64,000 nt of DNA from Mytilinidion resinicola (taxonomy: Eukaryota; Ascomycota; Dothideomycetes; Mytilinidiales; Mytilinidiaceae). The translations under genes were made by a program, and so were the position numbers. Position 1 is the stretch's first letter. The number at the start of each line of letters is the position of its first letter. Shown one piece after another: positions 54,364 to 64,000 of the stretch. Location of the stretch: positions 372,001-436,000 of the forward strand of contig NW_022985452.1 of the NCBI RefSeq assembly GCF_010093595.1, given 5' to 3'. The notes beneath the pieces were generated by a model. That model ran no database searches. It saw only the letters and a list, made by a program, of their open reading frames with translations, and was not told where the DNA came from.

Positions 54364-55462
54364 ATCCTGTGGATTGGCATCATTCGCCGTCTTGGTTAGA
54401 TCGTCACTGGCCGCAAAGCGAACAATGGGAATCGATATACGGCTTTTTTGAGTGGAAATGGCACGGTTGACAATTCCTTTTTCTTGGTTAATTGAACAAT
54501 GAGTGATTTCAAGTAAAGCCTCATTAGCTGTTCAGGACACAAGGATTACTGGTACTTCACTTGCTATATCGTGCAACCGTCGTGAATGTACCTCAGTGTG
54601 TCTGCGATGTATGCAGGGCTGCCATAAGTGTTGTAGACGAATGGACTCGGCTATTGTGGATGACAGCCCATAGGGAAAATGAGGTATCCCTCGCTAGCAC
54701 GTGCGGAGAGTGGAGGGGATGCGATGTTCTGTGCTCTTCACATATCGCAAGGCATTCTGCAGTTATAAGAGGTCCCTTGAGCCGTGAGATAACTGTGAAT
54801 AGGTAAGAAAAGACTGAACAATTACAACGTAGGGACGAAATTGAAAGACCTCTTGTTAATGACAAACGAAACATTAGATCTATGTCATTTCTCATGTCCA
54901 TAAACTTCAGTGGCACTTCTCAGAGGCGAGAGATTGTATCATAGCGTAGATGGCTGCAAATAAACTGTAGTGACATTTTATTTTGAGTATGTAGAGAATG
55001 TGTTGAAGAACTGCTGGCTAACTCGCGATAAGTGTGATGTGGCGCCTATTTCCTCTACGTCTTAGCTCTTACAAGAGTTCTTGGGATATCTACTTCGCCT
55101 GTAGTTGTGAAACGAAAACGGAGACGAAAACGGAGACAGACAGAGATTTTGCGTGAAGAAAGTGAAGAGTTCCCCATGTTGAAAAAATACCTAAGCAGTC
55201 TAAAAAAGAAACTACTTGTGTTGTCCGCTCTCACAAATGAGTGTATGAGCAAGTTCATGCCAAAGTGCTTTAAACAAAGCTGTTACGACCCAGGTGCGAG
55301 ATGTCCATGCCTTGAAGAGTTTTAATTTCAGTGATTTGTATTAAGATGTAGCGCGAGCTACCTGGACCACAGTATGTTGATTAGTTCTATGGTGTTTTCG
55401 ATAAGCTGCAGCATCTCGTCTTAAAGTACTCTAACCAACTAATCCGGGAGAGGTCCCTGAGC
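54364..55462. other. Intergenic stretch of 1.1 kb
   Basis: No supported gene. The piece 55114-55145 has an imperfect direct repeat AAACGGAGACGA. The plus frame 55107-55325 is Lys/Arg-rich but without further support. Confidence 0.4.
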
Positions 55463-56200
55463 TTATGGGTCATCCAAAGACTGTATCCAAATCCCATATA
55501 AGAACCACAGCATCGGACCCCAAGCCATAATCAGAAACATCAAGAAGACTACCCGCTCTCCCACAAACCCCAACTGGATAAGTTTTGTTGGCATGGCCCT
55601 TTGTAGCTCGCCGGTCACAAGCGGAAACCTTGTGATCAATTTCTTGATATCCCTCCTCTCCATCCAATCTTCGCCGTATCCATCCGCGAACCCCTTCGAC
55701 ACCATCTGTACAAGCAGGTCGTCTGCTGGCAGGGCACCTAGTATCCGTACGCGCGGGTCCAAGAATATATATGGCTCGTCCCTTGCCAATGTCGCGATGT
55801 GTCTCCCAATGTGCTCCTTCACGAGCGGAATATCCAGCACCTTCGCCGCCATGTAGAGTTCGATGTTGCCGCCCAGCCGTGCCCGGGTGTGTATTGGGTC
55901 GATGTTGAGGCTGTCGCATGATTCGATCATCCAGTCTATGATTGCGGCGATGGCGTCTAGTTTGATGTATGCTCCAGTGATGCGGGGGTCGCAGGTTTGG
56001 GTTTCGTAGTGTTTTTTGGTCTGGGGAGAGAAGGCAGTGAGGACCGCACAGGGAATCTTCCGGACGGGTCGGACTGTATCTCCGTCCATTATCTGAATTT
56101 GGACCGTCGGACTGAGTAAGAGAGCGTGACGAGCATGGCGAGACATGGTGGAGATGTCCGACTCAGCATTGCGAGGCTGGAGCGTTGGGGGTTCTGTCAT
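55463..56200 (-). CDS. BTB-like protein with a C-terminal membrane segment
   Basis: ATG 56200 opens a single-exon frame of 245 residues. The first half resembles a fungal BTB/POZ fold: VQIQIMDGDTVRPVRKIPCA, VLTAFSPQTKKHYE, LDAIAAIIDWMIESCDS, LGGNIELYMAAKVLDIP, LVKEHIGRHIATLARDE. The second half ends with a hydrophobic segment, VVFLMFLIMAWGPMLWFLYG, that looks like a membrane anchor at about 220-240. BTB folds mediate dimerisation or Cullin-3 binding; a membrane-anchored form would be unusual but no partner can be named. Neighbours are unrelated. Confidence 0.65.
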   Translation of the reverse strand: MTEPPTLQPRNAESDISTMSRHARHALLLSPTVQIQIMDGDTVRPVRKIPCAVLTAFSPQTKKHYETQTCDPRITGAYIKLDAIAAIIDWMIESCDSLNIDPIHTRARLGGNIELYMAAKVLDIPLVKEHIGRHIATLARDEPYIFLDPRVRILGALPADDLLVQMVSKGFADGYGEDWMERRDIKKLITRFPLVTGELQRAMPTKLIQLGFVGERVVFLMFLIMAWGPMLWFLYGIWIQSLDDP

Positions 56201-56630
56201 TTTGACCTGTGCCGTTGTAGCGTGTTACGGCGAAGGATTCTAGTGAGAGACCGAAGTGGATTCTTTACCTGACAACGAACTGCGCTAATGAAATGCCTGT
56301 CACGTGTCGTTGCTTTCACCGTTTTCTAATTGGCTGGTTCCCAGATTGCTGTGTACGTGATGTATTGGATGATGATGATGATAGAGTAGAGAAAGAGGTC
56401 TGGAAGAAGGTGAGGCTATAGAGTAGGTGACGTGCACCTGCCGTTAGCCTTCACCGCTACTCCCTGACAGTGCACCTTGATTTCTCAATTTGTATACTAG
56501 CCTGTCCTGAAGTTGAAATGCCTGGATCAGTATGCCGGGCTCTTTAATTTTCCCAAGAGATCACTGGTGAGGTCCTATTTTAAGGCCTTATGTATCTATT
56601 TCTTTTGAGCACCCTATAACGTATCAAGCA
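56201..56630. other. Promoter-side flank of the BTB-like gene
   Basis: The first ~150 bp probably hold the BTB-like gene promoter (TCACGTGTCG at 56299). No gene is seen. Confidence 0.35.
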
Positions 56631-56705
56631 GCCTTTGCGCAATGGTCACCCTGGTGGGTGCAGCTGTGCGTTGCCTGCGCCGAAGGTTCGATTCCCAAGG
56701 TTATC
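56631..56705 (+). other. tRNA-like / SINE-head-like sequence with A- and B-box
   Basis: The stretch contains TTGCGCAATGGTC, close to a pol III A box (TRGCNNARTGG), and 50 bp further GGTTCGATTCC, an exact B-box consensus (56685-56695). A cloverleaf cannot be drawn well: the T-stem pairs only 2 of 5 bp. So it is either a decayed tRNA or the head of a tRNA-derived SINE. Confidence 0.4.
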
Positions 56706-57734
56706 AGGAGTGGATAACATGTATTTGCACTCGATAAGAGGCTGCATGGTATTCGTAGTGGAGGCGGTCCAGTCCTAAATTAATTAGTTAATGGGGCCCG
56801 CTATAACGGTCAGGTTGGGGGCCGTCTGAAAGGTAAGTCATAGTTTAGTTTTTGGATGTAATTTCTTCTTTTTGTCTGGTGTAGCTTGGGATGGAAGGTT
56901 GGGTGAAAGCGTCTTCATTTAACACTGCGGTCGCACGGGCAAGCTACCTGGCTGGGAACCGCCTCGTAAGAGATGGCGAGAGAGCATGCAACTGGTGGAC
57001 TAATCGCCACCGCCGTACCAACTAGATACTAATTCTGTCAATCCAAAATTTCCTCTCCATCTCTCTATGTACCTGGTAGCCGCGAGATGTTTTGATATTA
57101 AGTCTTAAAACGCATTATCACGCCCGGGCAGCGTTGCGATAATTAGGGATGTGTGAGTGCTAGGTAACTGAACGGAGATTTAGTTGAGGCTATCTGTCTC
57201 TTATATATCAAAACTGTTATAGATCGCTAGTGGAAGAGCTTTCTAATCTACAACCGGTTCCGAACACGGAACTCAAGAGGTCTAAATGTTCATTCACAGT
57301 CATAGTGTTTGAGGACACGGGTAATATTTTGACTGACCACTGCTAATACTACGACCACATTCCCGACCAATTTGAACCCTGGCTTCGCGTGTTATACAGT
57401 CTGGATTCAAAGCGCTGCAAAAGCATGGACCATTGGGTTGCAAGGAGGCGCAGCCAAGGGCCAAGGCAATGAGATGTGTTAATGGGAGACTATGAATCCC
57501 ACCAAACAACTATATAGAAGACATTGTGTGACTGCTGAATGGCGTGGCCTGGACTGAGGTAGGTTGAATGGCTAGAGTCACGTGACTCAGGCGCTTACGT
57601 GCTTAAAATAGGAACTTCCAACGTCCTTTCTTCAACAAACAACAAACAACTCGCTTCCACCACACGCACCACGATTACCCAGACAATTACACTTTCTCTG
57701 CCACTTCTTGATACTAGGCTCACCATACTCAGCT
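56706..57734. other. One-kilobase intergenic region
   Basis: No supported gene. At 57577-57590 AGTCACGTGACTC is a perfect 12-bp palindrome upstream of ankyrin paralogue 3. The last 130 bp are CA-rich leader-like sequence (ACAAACAACAAACAAC). Confidence 0.4.
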
Positions 57735-59360
57735 ATGCCGTTTTCGGCGCTGCCTAACGAGCTGGTGCTTGACACAGCCTCGTACCTAGACGACGCATCC
57801 CTGAGTAGCCTCTCTGAAGTCAGCTGGCGATACTACAGCTTACTTGAAGGCGAGATCTTTAAGCGTGCCAATGCGGATCGGCCAAAGTCTACTCCGTCCA
57901 CGGATGTCTCTAACGTTGAATTGGTTCCAGCAATCGAGTGGGCTGTCGCGAACGAAAAGGTACTTCTAGTGCGATATCTCTTAGATCACGGCGTCACGGG
58001 TATAAACGCCAAAAAAAATACCTGGGATATCTTCTGCATCGTGGCAAGCAAAGGATACGCCCATATCGACATTACTTCTCTTTTCGTCCAGAAGGCTGGC
58101 GGACTTGGCTGGCTGGAGCCCACAGACGCAACCCGGATTCTCCATAACATCCTTCCAAACATGTTCTATGTCAAGAATGCTCACCTAAAGCCGCCAGGGT
58201 ATTCTGCTGTTTCTGCACTGAAGAAGCAGGATGGCGGATATGACAAGGACCAGGGGCGAAATGTTCGACGACACGACCCCGATGGCTCCAAGACCGTGAA
58301 GCTTATTGAACAGCTTTTGCGGACATACGATGCAGACCCGACCAGATACTCCGGCGAAAAGTCGCCTCAATTTGGCTCTTTCCTTCATCGAACCGCTGAT
58401 TACCGCATCTTCGAGCTGCTCATCGATTACGGAGCGGATCTCGAATGGAGCTCTAGCCTCCGTTGGCCAATCATTCACCATCTGATCTCGGAAAACTACA
58501 AAGACGACAGCACCCTCGTCCGCGCGGTGTTGGAAGCAGGCGCGGATCCAAATCAACTCTGGCGTGAGTGGGGCGCTAAGAGTGGCGGCGCGCTGCCACT
58601 TGGCCTTGCCATACGCAAGGGGCTGTTTAGGGTAGCTAAGACTTTGGTGAAATATGGGGCCTCCACCGATGTGCGATACACACCTTATGGCTACCACAAC
58701 ATTGAAACAACTCCTTTGGTTGAGACCATTCTATTCAGTAATGCGACTGCTCAACTCGAGCCTCAATCGAAGTTCATTGAAGCCCTGTTGGAAGCTGGGA
58801 CCGATATTAACGACCGTGCTATAATTCATGGCCGTTACGTCCTGCCGCTAGACGCGGCCGTGATGAACCCGAGAGGATATAAGGATCGTGTGGCACTCAT
58901 CCACATGCTACTTTCTCGTGGTGCGGATCCCGAGAAGAAAAACAAAGACGGTCGCAATCTCACCCAACGCATCATGCAATGGAAGGAGAGTGATCACGCG
59001 ATTCGGATGAGCGTCCTTATCCAGATCGCGTTGGATCTGAAGCTTCCTTCATTGCTGCCTGGAGAGTACGTCTTGCACGCTGCCTCTGAGGCCTTAGCAG
59101 ACACCCTGGAAACCTACAAAATCAGCAACAGTCGGTACTCCCTAGAGCGTCTCAACCGCTCTACATCCAGTCACGAAACGCTGAAGAAAGTATGGGCAAC
59201 CTTCCAGCTTGTCTTTATGGCGTACAAACGTATCGCCAAACCTGATGACAGCGTCGCTTCTACCGTCCACGACTTCTGGGACAAGAACCATGCTAGAATA
59301 AAGCGGCTCTTGGGGACTGCTACTCCTGCTGCGGTGTTGCCACTTCAATTTGGGTTCTAG
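57735..59360 (+). CDS. F-box/ankyrin-repeat protein, paralogue 3
   Basis: From the first ATG, 57735, the frame gives 541 residues without introns. F-box: LPNELVLDTASYLDDASLSS, SEVSWRYYSLLEGEIFKRAN. AIEWAVANEKVLLVRYLLDH opens the ankyrin part, with units LLRTYDADPTRY, FELLIDYGADLEWSSS, RAVLEAGADPNQLW, LVKYGASTDVRY, ALLEAGTDINDR, MLLSRGADPEKKNKDG. Conserved tail: DLKLPSLLPGEYVLHAA, SSHETLKKVWATFQLVFMAY, HDFWDKNHARIKRLLG. This is the complete reference against which the losses of paralogue 2 (52859-54363) can be read. Presumed SCF adaptor; target unknown. Confidence 0.85.
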   Translation: MPFSALPNELVLDTASYLDDASLSSLSEVSWRYYSLLEGEIFKRANADRPKSTPSTDVSNVELVPAIEWAVANEKVLLVRYLLDHGVTGINAKKNTWDIFCIVASKGYAHIDITSLFVQKAGGLGWLEPTDATRILHNILPNMFYVKNAHLKPPGYSAVSALKKQDGGYDKDQGRNVRRHDPDGSKTVKLIEQLLRTYDADPTRYSGEKSPQFGSFLHRTADYRIFELLIDYGADLEWSSSLRWPIIHHLISENYKDDSTLVRAVLEAGADPNQLWREWGAKSGGALPLGLAIRKGLFRVAKTLVKYGASTDVRYTPYGYHNIETTPLVETILFSNATAQLEPQSKFIEALLEAGTDINDRAIIHGRYVLPLDAAVMNPRGYKDRVALIHMLLSRGADPEKKNKDGRNLTQRIMQWKESDHAIRMSVLIQIALDLKLPSLLPGEYVLHAASEALADTLETYKISNSRYSLERLNRSTSSHETLKKVWATFQLVFMAYKRIAKPDDSVASTVHDFWDKNHARIKRLLGTATPAAVLPLQFGF

Positions 59361-59391
59361 CTTGAAAGGTGGAGGAATCGTACCGACTAGG

Positions 59392-59860
59392 GCGTCTACA
59401 CACTGCTATCCACCTGTTCAAAACAACAGTCTGTTTCTCTTCATTTACAGCTACCTTCAATTGAGAACACTACATGAGATCTGAGACTATGCGGTCAGAT
59501 TTGCAGGGTGTCGACCTTTACATCCATATCATTGTTACTTTGCACAGGCCAAGGCGTCTGTAGAGCGCTATACACGTGTCCAGAATAGCAATGAGATCTT
59601 CTTTATCTAGAGCTACAGGCAACTTGAAAAAAACTACGTGATGCTAATAGCCCATATCAGATTTGCAGCCGCTAGAAATAACATCCGCATCATAGCCGGC
59701 TTGCATCTGCCAGGGCGTCCACAGAGCGGCGTATACATGCTCAAAACAACGTCCTAGACCACGACATTTCCACTTACATAGAACTAGAAGGGTCCTCTAT
59801 GTTTTCAAAGCTATAGCTTAGAGTTGCAGCAGCTGGAAATGACATCATTCTGTAGTCCCA
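59392..59860. repeat. Three degenerate tandem repeats of about 162 bp
   Basis: Units start at about 59392, 59554 and 59715 with GCGTCTACACA, GCGTCTGTAGA and GCGTCCACAGA. Each continues with a CTATACACGTGTCC-type word, an acrostic CATTTACAGCTA / CTTTATCTAGAGCTA / CACTTACATAGAACTA, and TCAGATTTGCAG or AGAGTTGCAG followed by CTAGAAATAACATC / CTGGAAATGACATC. The array starts right after the ankyrin gene and ends at the truncated helicase relic. Confidence 0.75.
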
Positions 59861-59863
59861 GTT

Positions 59864-62602
59864 TCATGCCCGTCCTGCCCGCTCCGGCTGCCGTCTCGTC
59901 ATAGCCTTGACTCTCATCATGGCTTCGTCGAGTGGCGCATTGCCATGTGCCAGGAGCTGCACGCGAATGCCGCTGTACATGCACTGGGTGATAGTCATTG
60001 CAAGTACGTCGGCCTTGTCACTTCCTGCGTCACCGAGTATGAATGACACATGGTTGAACGTGTACGAAAAGGCCTTGATCAGCACTTGTTGCTGCTGAGT
60101 GGAGAGCCAGGGCTTCCACTTGGCCACTTCCGCTTCTTGCTGAGCGGTCGTCATGAATGGTGTTGGCGTTGCAGGAGTTTTGGCGTTATCGCTGAGAAGT
60201 AGGCGGCGCAAGGAGAGCCATCCTTGCTTCTCTGACGCGGAAGTGAATCGCATTGCTAGGGCGGCGTTGTTGATCCATTGATCCGCTTGCCGATTGGCGT
60301 CCACGCGGCCGATCACCATCTTGTGTTCACCATTGCAGATCAGAGGTGCTCCTGGAGGTGCGGTGAGCTGGATGGTGAGAATGGCCGAAGACGTTGACTC
60401 CACAACCTTGCCAGACCACGGCGCCCGAGACCCGCTTTCGTCATCAGCCATCTCGAGGTTGACGGATACCTGCGACCCTTCCGTGGGCGCGAGAGAATTG
60501 GCTGGGAGAAGAATTTCGAGTGTTCAAGTATAGCCGTCTTCGGTCCAGAATGTCCCATCGTGAGTGACGCCGTCGTTGAGGCTGCCTCCAATACGCCTGA
60601 AGGTGGCGTCTCTCTCGTGAAGCAGAGCCGGAATGAGTGCAGCTTCCCATGCACTCGGAGTCTTGAGATGTGCAATCTCGTTCACTCTGAAGAATTGCGC
60701 ACCATCTGGGAGAAGCACCCAGGTTGGTAGTGGCGGTTCCGCTTGTAAGCCCTCGTACCAACGTCCAGAGTCCACCGACACATTATAACTGGTGTGGTAC
60801 ATGGCGTAAAACCACCCATTGACAGGCGGATCAGTCCATTTCCTGGCATCCATAGCTGGTGTCCATCCACCCACTGTTTCGATGTGAGAGTGGAGGTTTA
60901 GCTGAATGTATAATGTTGCCTTCGATGCGTCCTGGATAGCTCTGAAAGTAGTCTGACATTCAGTGCTTGTGAGGATGTTGGGATGATACGGATAGCCGTT
61001 TCCTACGATGTCAAATCTTGATGTAGTCATTGGTGAGAGTCAACGGTGTTTCGGGGAGCTTCCGTTCGCCTCGGATGAGGCTGGCTTCCATATCCGTACC
61101 CAAGGCCTCATAGCGGCGAAATACACGGTAGTCGATGTCGCAGTCATCGGCGCCATATATCAATGTATTGAATCGATAACCGGTTTTTCCGTCCCACGAT
61201 GGGCTCGCGGACTCTCAAGTCAAAGGCTGGCATAGTGGATAAATGCGATCTTTTCCATTGACAGATTGTATTGCCGTTCATCTCGCCATTCGCACGGTCG
61301 CCGATGACCATAGCCTTGCATTGATACGAGCTCGTGAGGTGATCAGCCTCAAGGTTACCGTCCCAAGGTGCGGGCAGCGCCTTCGCGTCAGGTGTGTTCG
61401 CGGTGAAGGGGACGTCATACAAGGGCGCCTGCAGGAATAACGGCGAGAAGTCAGTTTCCTGGAGTGCCTTGATGTCGGCGATTGGCTTCAGCACATGCAT
61501 GCTTCGTAGAATCCCATACCGGCGCTGGCGAGCGTCGGCTTCTTGTTGATTGGTCGCGTTGATATCGGCGTGGTGAGCAACTATAGAGTCGCCTCTGCTG
61601 CTGTCGGTGTCGTGATCACACCACCGGGACTGGTAGAGCGGCTGATAGTACTTCCGAGCTCCGAGGGGACGAGGCGCTTGGTAGTGTTCGTAAAGCGCTG
61701 TGGGAGAGAGTGGTGTCAGCTGGAAGAAGGCTGTTTACAGCAGGGCGTGATCCAGAGATAGTGGCTCGTATGATACCTAGGTACGCTGGGAAATGGTGGC
61801 CGATGCGCCTCCGTGAACTCTGCAGAGCAGGATCTTCGAAAACAAGGTCTATAGTCAAGTTGCCGGTGCGAAAAAGGGCTATCCAGGCATCTGCAGCCTT
61901 TTGGAGGCAATCAGTGGCGTCTTTTCTATCCTATGTAACGGCACCATAGCGCTGACACGCAATCATCGCGACCTGTTTTGCTTTGCCATAGGCAGCTGCT
62001 GTCGCCGCGGCGTGAGCCCTGTACTCAGCAGTACCCTTCCGTGGATGGAGATAGCGGTGGTTCTTAGGATGGCCTGTGTATGTGCCCTTTCTCACCTCAC
62101 AGCCGGCATCCTCGGCGGCTTCTTGGGCTTTTTCCTTCGTCTCTGTAGCCCGGGCGAATACTGCGGCAGCTGTCTCACGGAACTCGCTGGCCTTGCGCTC
62201 CTCGACCTGGAGATCCACGATGGGGAGAGTGGGCTTGCCTTGCTCATTACATGGAGTATCAGTATCTCTGATGCTATTCAAGAACTCCTACATGTCAAAA
62301 TCATCCCGAGCGGAAGACGTGCTAGCGCTGGGAGAATGCCGTTCGCTCGAGCCTTACTCCGCTTATACTAAGACATGGTTGAGCTTTGCGCGCTCCATGT
62401 CAATGCTAAGTAGATCATAAGCGTTTTGGATGTCCTTGAACTTTCCTTCGCTGTGTGATCGTTCCTTTTGATACCGTACCTTGTCTGGATGATGGGGTAG
62501 AGCGAGACGGTGGTATGCAGAACGGATGCCATTCTCATCCGCACTGTGAGAAACGCCTAGGGTTGCGTAGGGATTGAGAAGGCTCGGCATAATTATGATC
62601 AT
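59864..62602 (-). pseudogene. Decayed J-domain plus UPF1-like helicase gene, truncated at its 3' end
   Basis: Reading from 62602: a J-domain with LNPYATLGVSHSADENGIRS and HHPDKV (HPD intact) to 62363; then an Ala/Lys-rich helix (RETAAAVFARATETKEKAQE) at 62281-61931; LQKAADAWIALF about 61900; a piece with IADIKALQETDFSPLFLQAP and PAPWDGNLEADHL at 61500-61144; NDYIKI / MTTSRFDIVGNGYPYHPNIL to 60524 with NGWFYAMYHTSYNVS; then 60451-59864 with GAPLICNGEHKMVIGRVD, LSTQQQQVLIKAFSYTFNHV and the P-loop position reading GDAGSDKA instead of GxxGxGKT, followed by AHGNAPLDEAMMRVKAM. Several frameshifts and stops join the pieces. The helicase motifs after Ia are absent. The pieces share order with SF1 UPF1-like helicases. 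I treat them as one gene by colinearity, which is inference. Confidence 0.65.
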
Positions 62603-63182
62603 GCTGTTGCTAATGGTTCGACGGAAGTATTAAGAGAGTTCCATGCTTGACGCTCTGATATCTGCTATTGAAAGTTTCTTCTTCAATTTCCCACATAAAG
62701 TGAGAGAATCAATGAAAAAAGGTAGATGTTTGATATTTGGTGTGCCTCGGAAAAATCCTCATCGAACACACATTTAAGAAGATATTGGGGAAAGATTGGG
62801 TAGGGATGTGCAAGGAGAATTGGAAAGGGGAAGTGGGAACACGGCGCGATGTGAAGGATGTTGTCTAAGCAGACCGCCCCATTTCAAAATTCCTTCGTCC
62901 CCGACCCATGCATGGCCCCGGTCCCCGGAGCCGTCCCACAGGAGGACGTCCCTCACTCCCGGCCATACGCCTTGGGCAGCCCCGGTTGACAGCGACGTTG
63001 CAAGAACCGCCTACTTGCGCCGGGACCTGAGACAGGTTGCCGGACTGTTGTGCTGAGGATTGGCTTGCAGGACGTGACCCCATTTGACGAGGATCATGAA
63101 GGCTGTGGTAGACCCGCCGAGCAGAGGCCCCGGAATGCTGGTGCCAATGAACCTTGGAAGGCCAAGGAGTCCCCGCTCCAGG
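62603..63182. other. Region downstream of the left boundary of the helicase relic
   Basis: No supported gene. A minus-strand piece about 63170-63010 reads LLGLPRFIGTSIPGPLLGGS followed by FMILVKWGHVLQ, which has membrane-protein character but is closed by stops and has no start; it may be another relic. Confidence 0.3.
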
Positions 63183-63400
63183 GTGGTGTAAGTCCTGTAA
63201 GTGGTGTAAGTCGGAAGTCGTGAGGTGCAAGTCGTCCCAAACCACATACCTCTAATCCCCAAACCCAATCCCCAATCCTATGTCCCATGTCCCATCTCCA
63301 ACTCCCAACTCTTGAACCCCAACTCCCGTATCCCAAACCCCATGCCCCAATCAGTCGTAAGTCCGTAAGTCGTGAGTCGTATGTCGGATGTCGTCCAAAA
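63183..63400. repeat. Degenerate short-word repeat (GTAAGTC / CCCAACTCC)
   Basis: Words GTAAGTCC, GTAAGTGG, GTAAGTCG, GTGAGTCG, GTATGTCG recur at 63187-63230 and 63355-63395, on both sides of a C-rich block (63246-63350) in which CCCAAACCC, CCCAATCC, CCCATGTCCC and CTCCCAACTC alternate. Confidence 0.75.
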
Positions 63401-64000
63401 ATCCATTGGTGGAAGACCGCTCGAGAGGCCGAAGGTCTGAGATGAATAATGATTAGCTTCCAATTGGTGAAAGAGATTAAGCAAGGGATAGTGAAAGCAT
63501 GTCATGTTTGAATCAGAGAGAAGATTAGTCCTTTAATCATCAGTGCTAGCCAAGCAGGTCACAACGTCAGGCAGCCAATCCAATCATACATGCGCAAACG
63601 ACTTCAAGGTTTTGGTTGTCCTGTCGCAATGCATGAAGGATAGGCGCCATCAGGAGAGTTAGTCAAGGCCGGTCTCGGTCTAAGGATTGTCCTCATCATT
63701 ACAGGTAGGAGGGAGGATGGTACGAGATGAAACGCTTACCGTTTGCGGAACAGGTGAGGTTGGCTTGGTGTCGGCCGCCATGAGAAGAATCCAGTCAGAT
63801 CGAATCCAAAGGGTGAGATGGATGGGCAGAGTGTTGTTGGAGTGAGGAAGGATGGTCAAGGCTGTCGAAGAGTGGAGGAGTGATGAGGTGAAGGGGAGAA
63901 GTCGACATTTTTTCAAAGAGAAGGAGGAGGAAGAGGTTGTTGAGAGCTGGAAAATTGGGGGGCGGGCGAGGCTTTATAGCCAAAACTTTGCTGCCAAGCC
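63401..64000. other. Right edge, possible 5' end of a minus-strand gene
   Basis: On the minus strand ATG at 63781 opens MAADTKPTSPVPQT followed by a GTAAGC donor at about 63739; an acceptor CCTTAG near 63680 would continue TETGLD and stop. This makes a 20-residue peptide only, so it is either a leader exon, a relic or chance. A purine/pyrimidine-rich tract (GAGAAGGAGGAGGAAGAGG) lies at 63918-63936. Confidence 0.25.

Noticed and set aside
63010..63268. Membrane-protein-like minus frame
   Set aside because: No start, closed by stops, and lies beside low-complexity sequence; insufficient for a gene call.

Overview
The window is nuclear DNA of a filamentous ascomycete (Pezizomycotina). Supporting signs are short 49-112 bp introns with GTAAGT/GTACGT donors and CTAAC/CTGAC branch sites, housekeeping proteins of fungal type, fungal-specific accessory families (CCCH-tandem, F-box/ankyrin, DUF7730-like) and gene relics with stop-codon decay. 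I infer Dothideomycetes from protein flavour only; no rRNA or marker gene is present to confirm it. Gene models were spliced by eye: each one reported with exon coordinates was checked for frame consistency across its introns.

Layout. About 0.6-15.6 kb is a mostly conserved block: a small secreted SnoaL/NTF2-like protein, IRC22 (TRAP-alpha-like), a large CCCH zinc-finger protein, aprataxin-like HNT3, a DEAH/RHA-type RNA helicase and GPI11. Two non-autonomous inverted-repeat elements of about 600 bp lie in it (1965-2581 and 3944-4541), each with an apparent 8-bp target duplication. About 15.7-31.7 kb is a duplication-rich accessory block: three copies of a small Cys-rich 'WxCC' family (one intact, two broken), an F-box gene with one nonsense codon, a DUF7730-like gene, and a duplicated divergent pair made of a large C2H2 zinc-finger gene and a small helical-protein gene. 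About 32-39.5 kb is conserved again: CSL4 (exosome), TEM1/SPG1-type GTPase, RRB1/GRWD1 (ribosome biogenesis), and a proline/serine-rich repeat protein. 

From about 41.5 kb to the end the sequence is lineage-specific: three tandem small multi-pass membrane proteins, three tandem F-box paralogues, a cytochrome P450 pseudogene, three F-box/ankyrin paralogues (the middle one broken), a BTB-like protein with a C-terminal membrane segment, a tRNA-like/SINE-like fragment, a 162-bp tandem repeat, and a long decayed relic that combines a J-domain with a UPF1-like helicase whose P-loop is no longer canonical. 

Together the core genes cover ER translocation, GPI-anchor synthesis, RNA processing/decay, ribosome biogenesis, DNA single-strand break repair and septation signalling. 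The accessory genes are dominated by local tandem duplication followed by loss. A recurring theme is short palindromic repeats placed in promoters and inside two unusually long introns.
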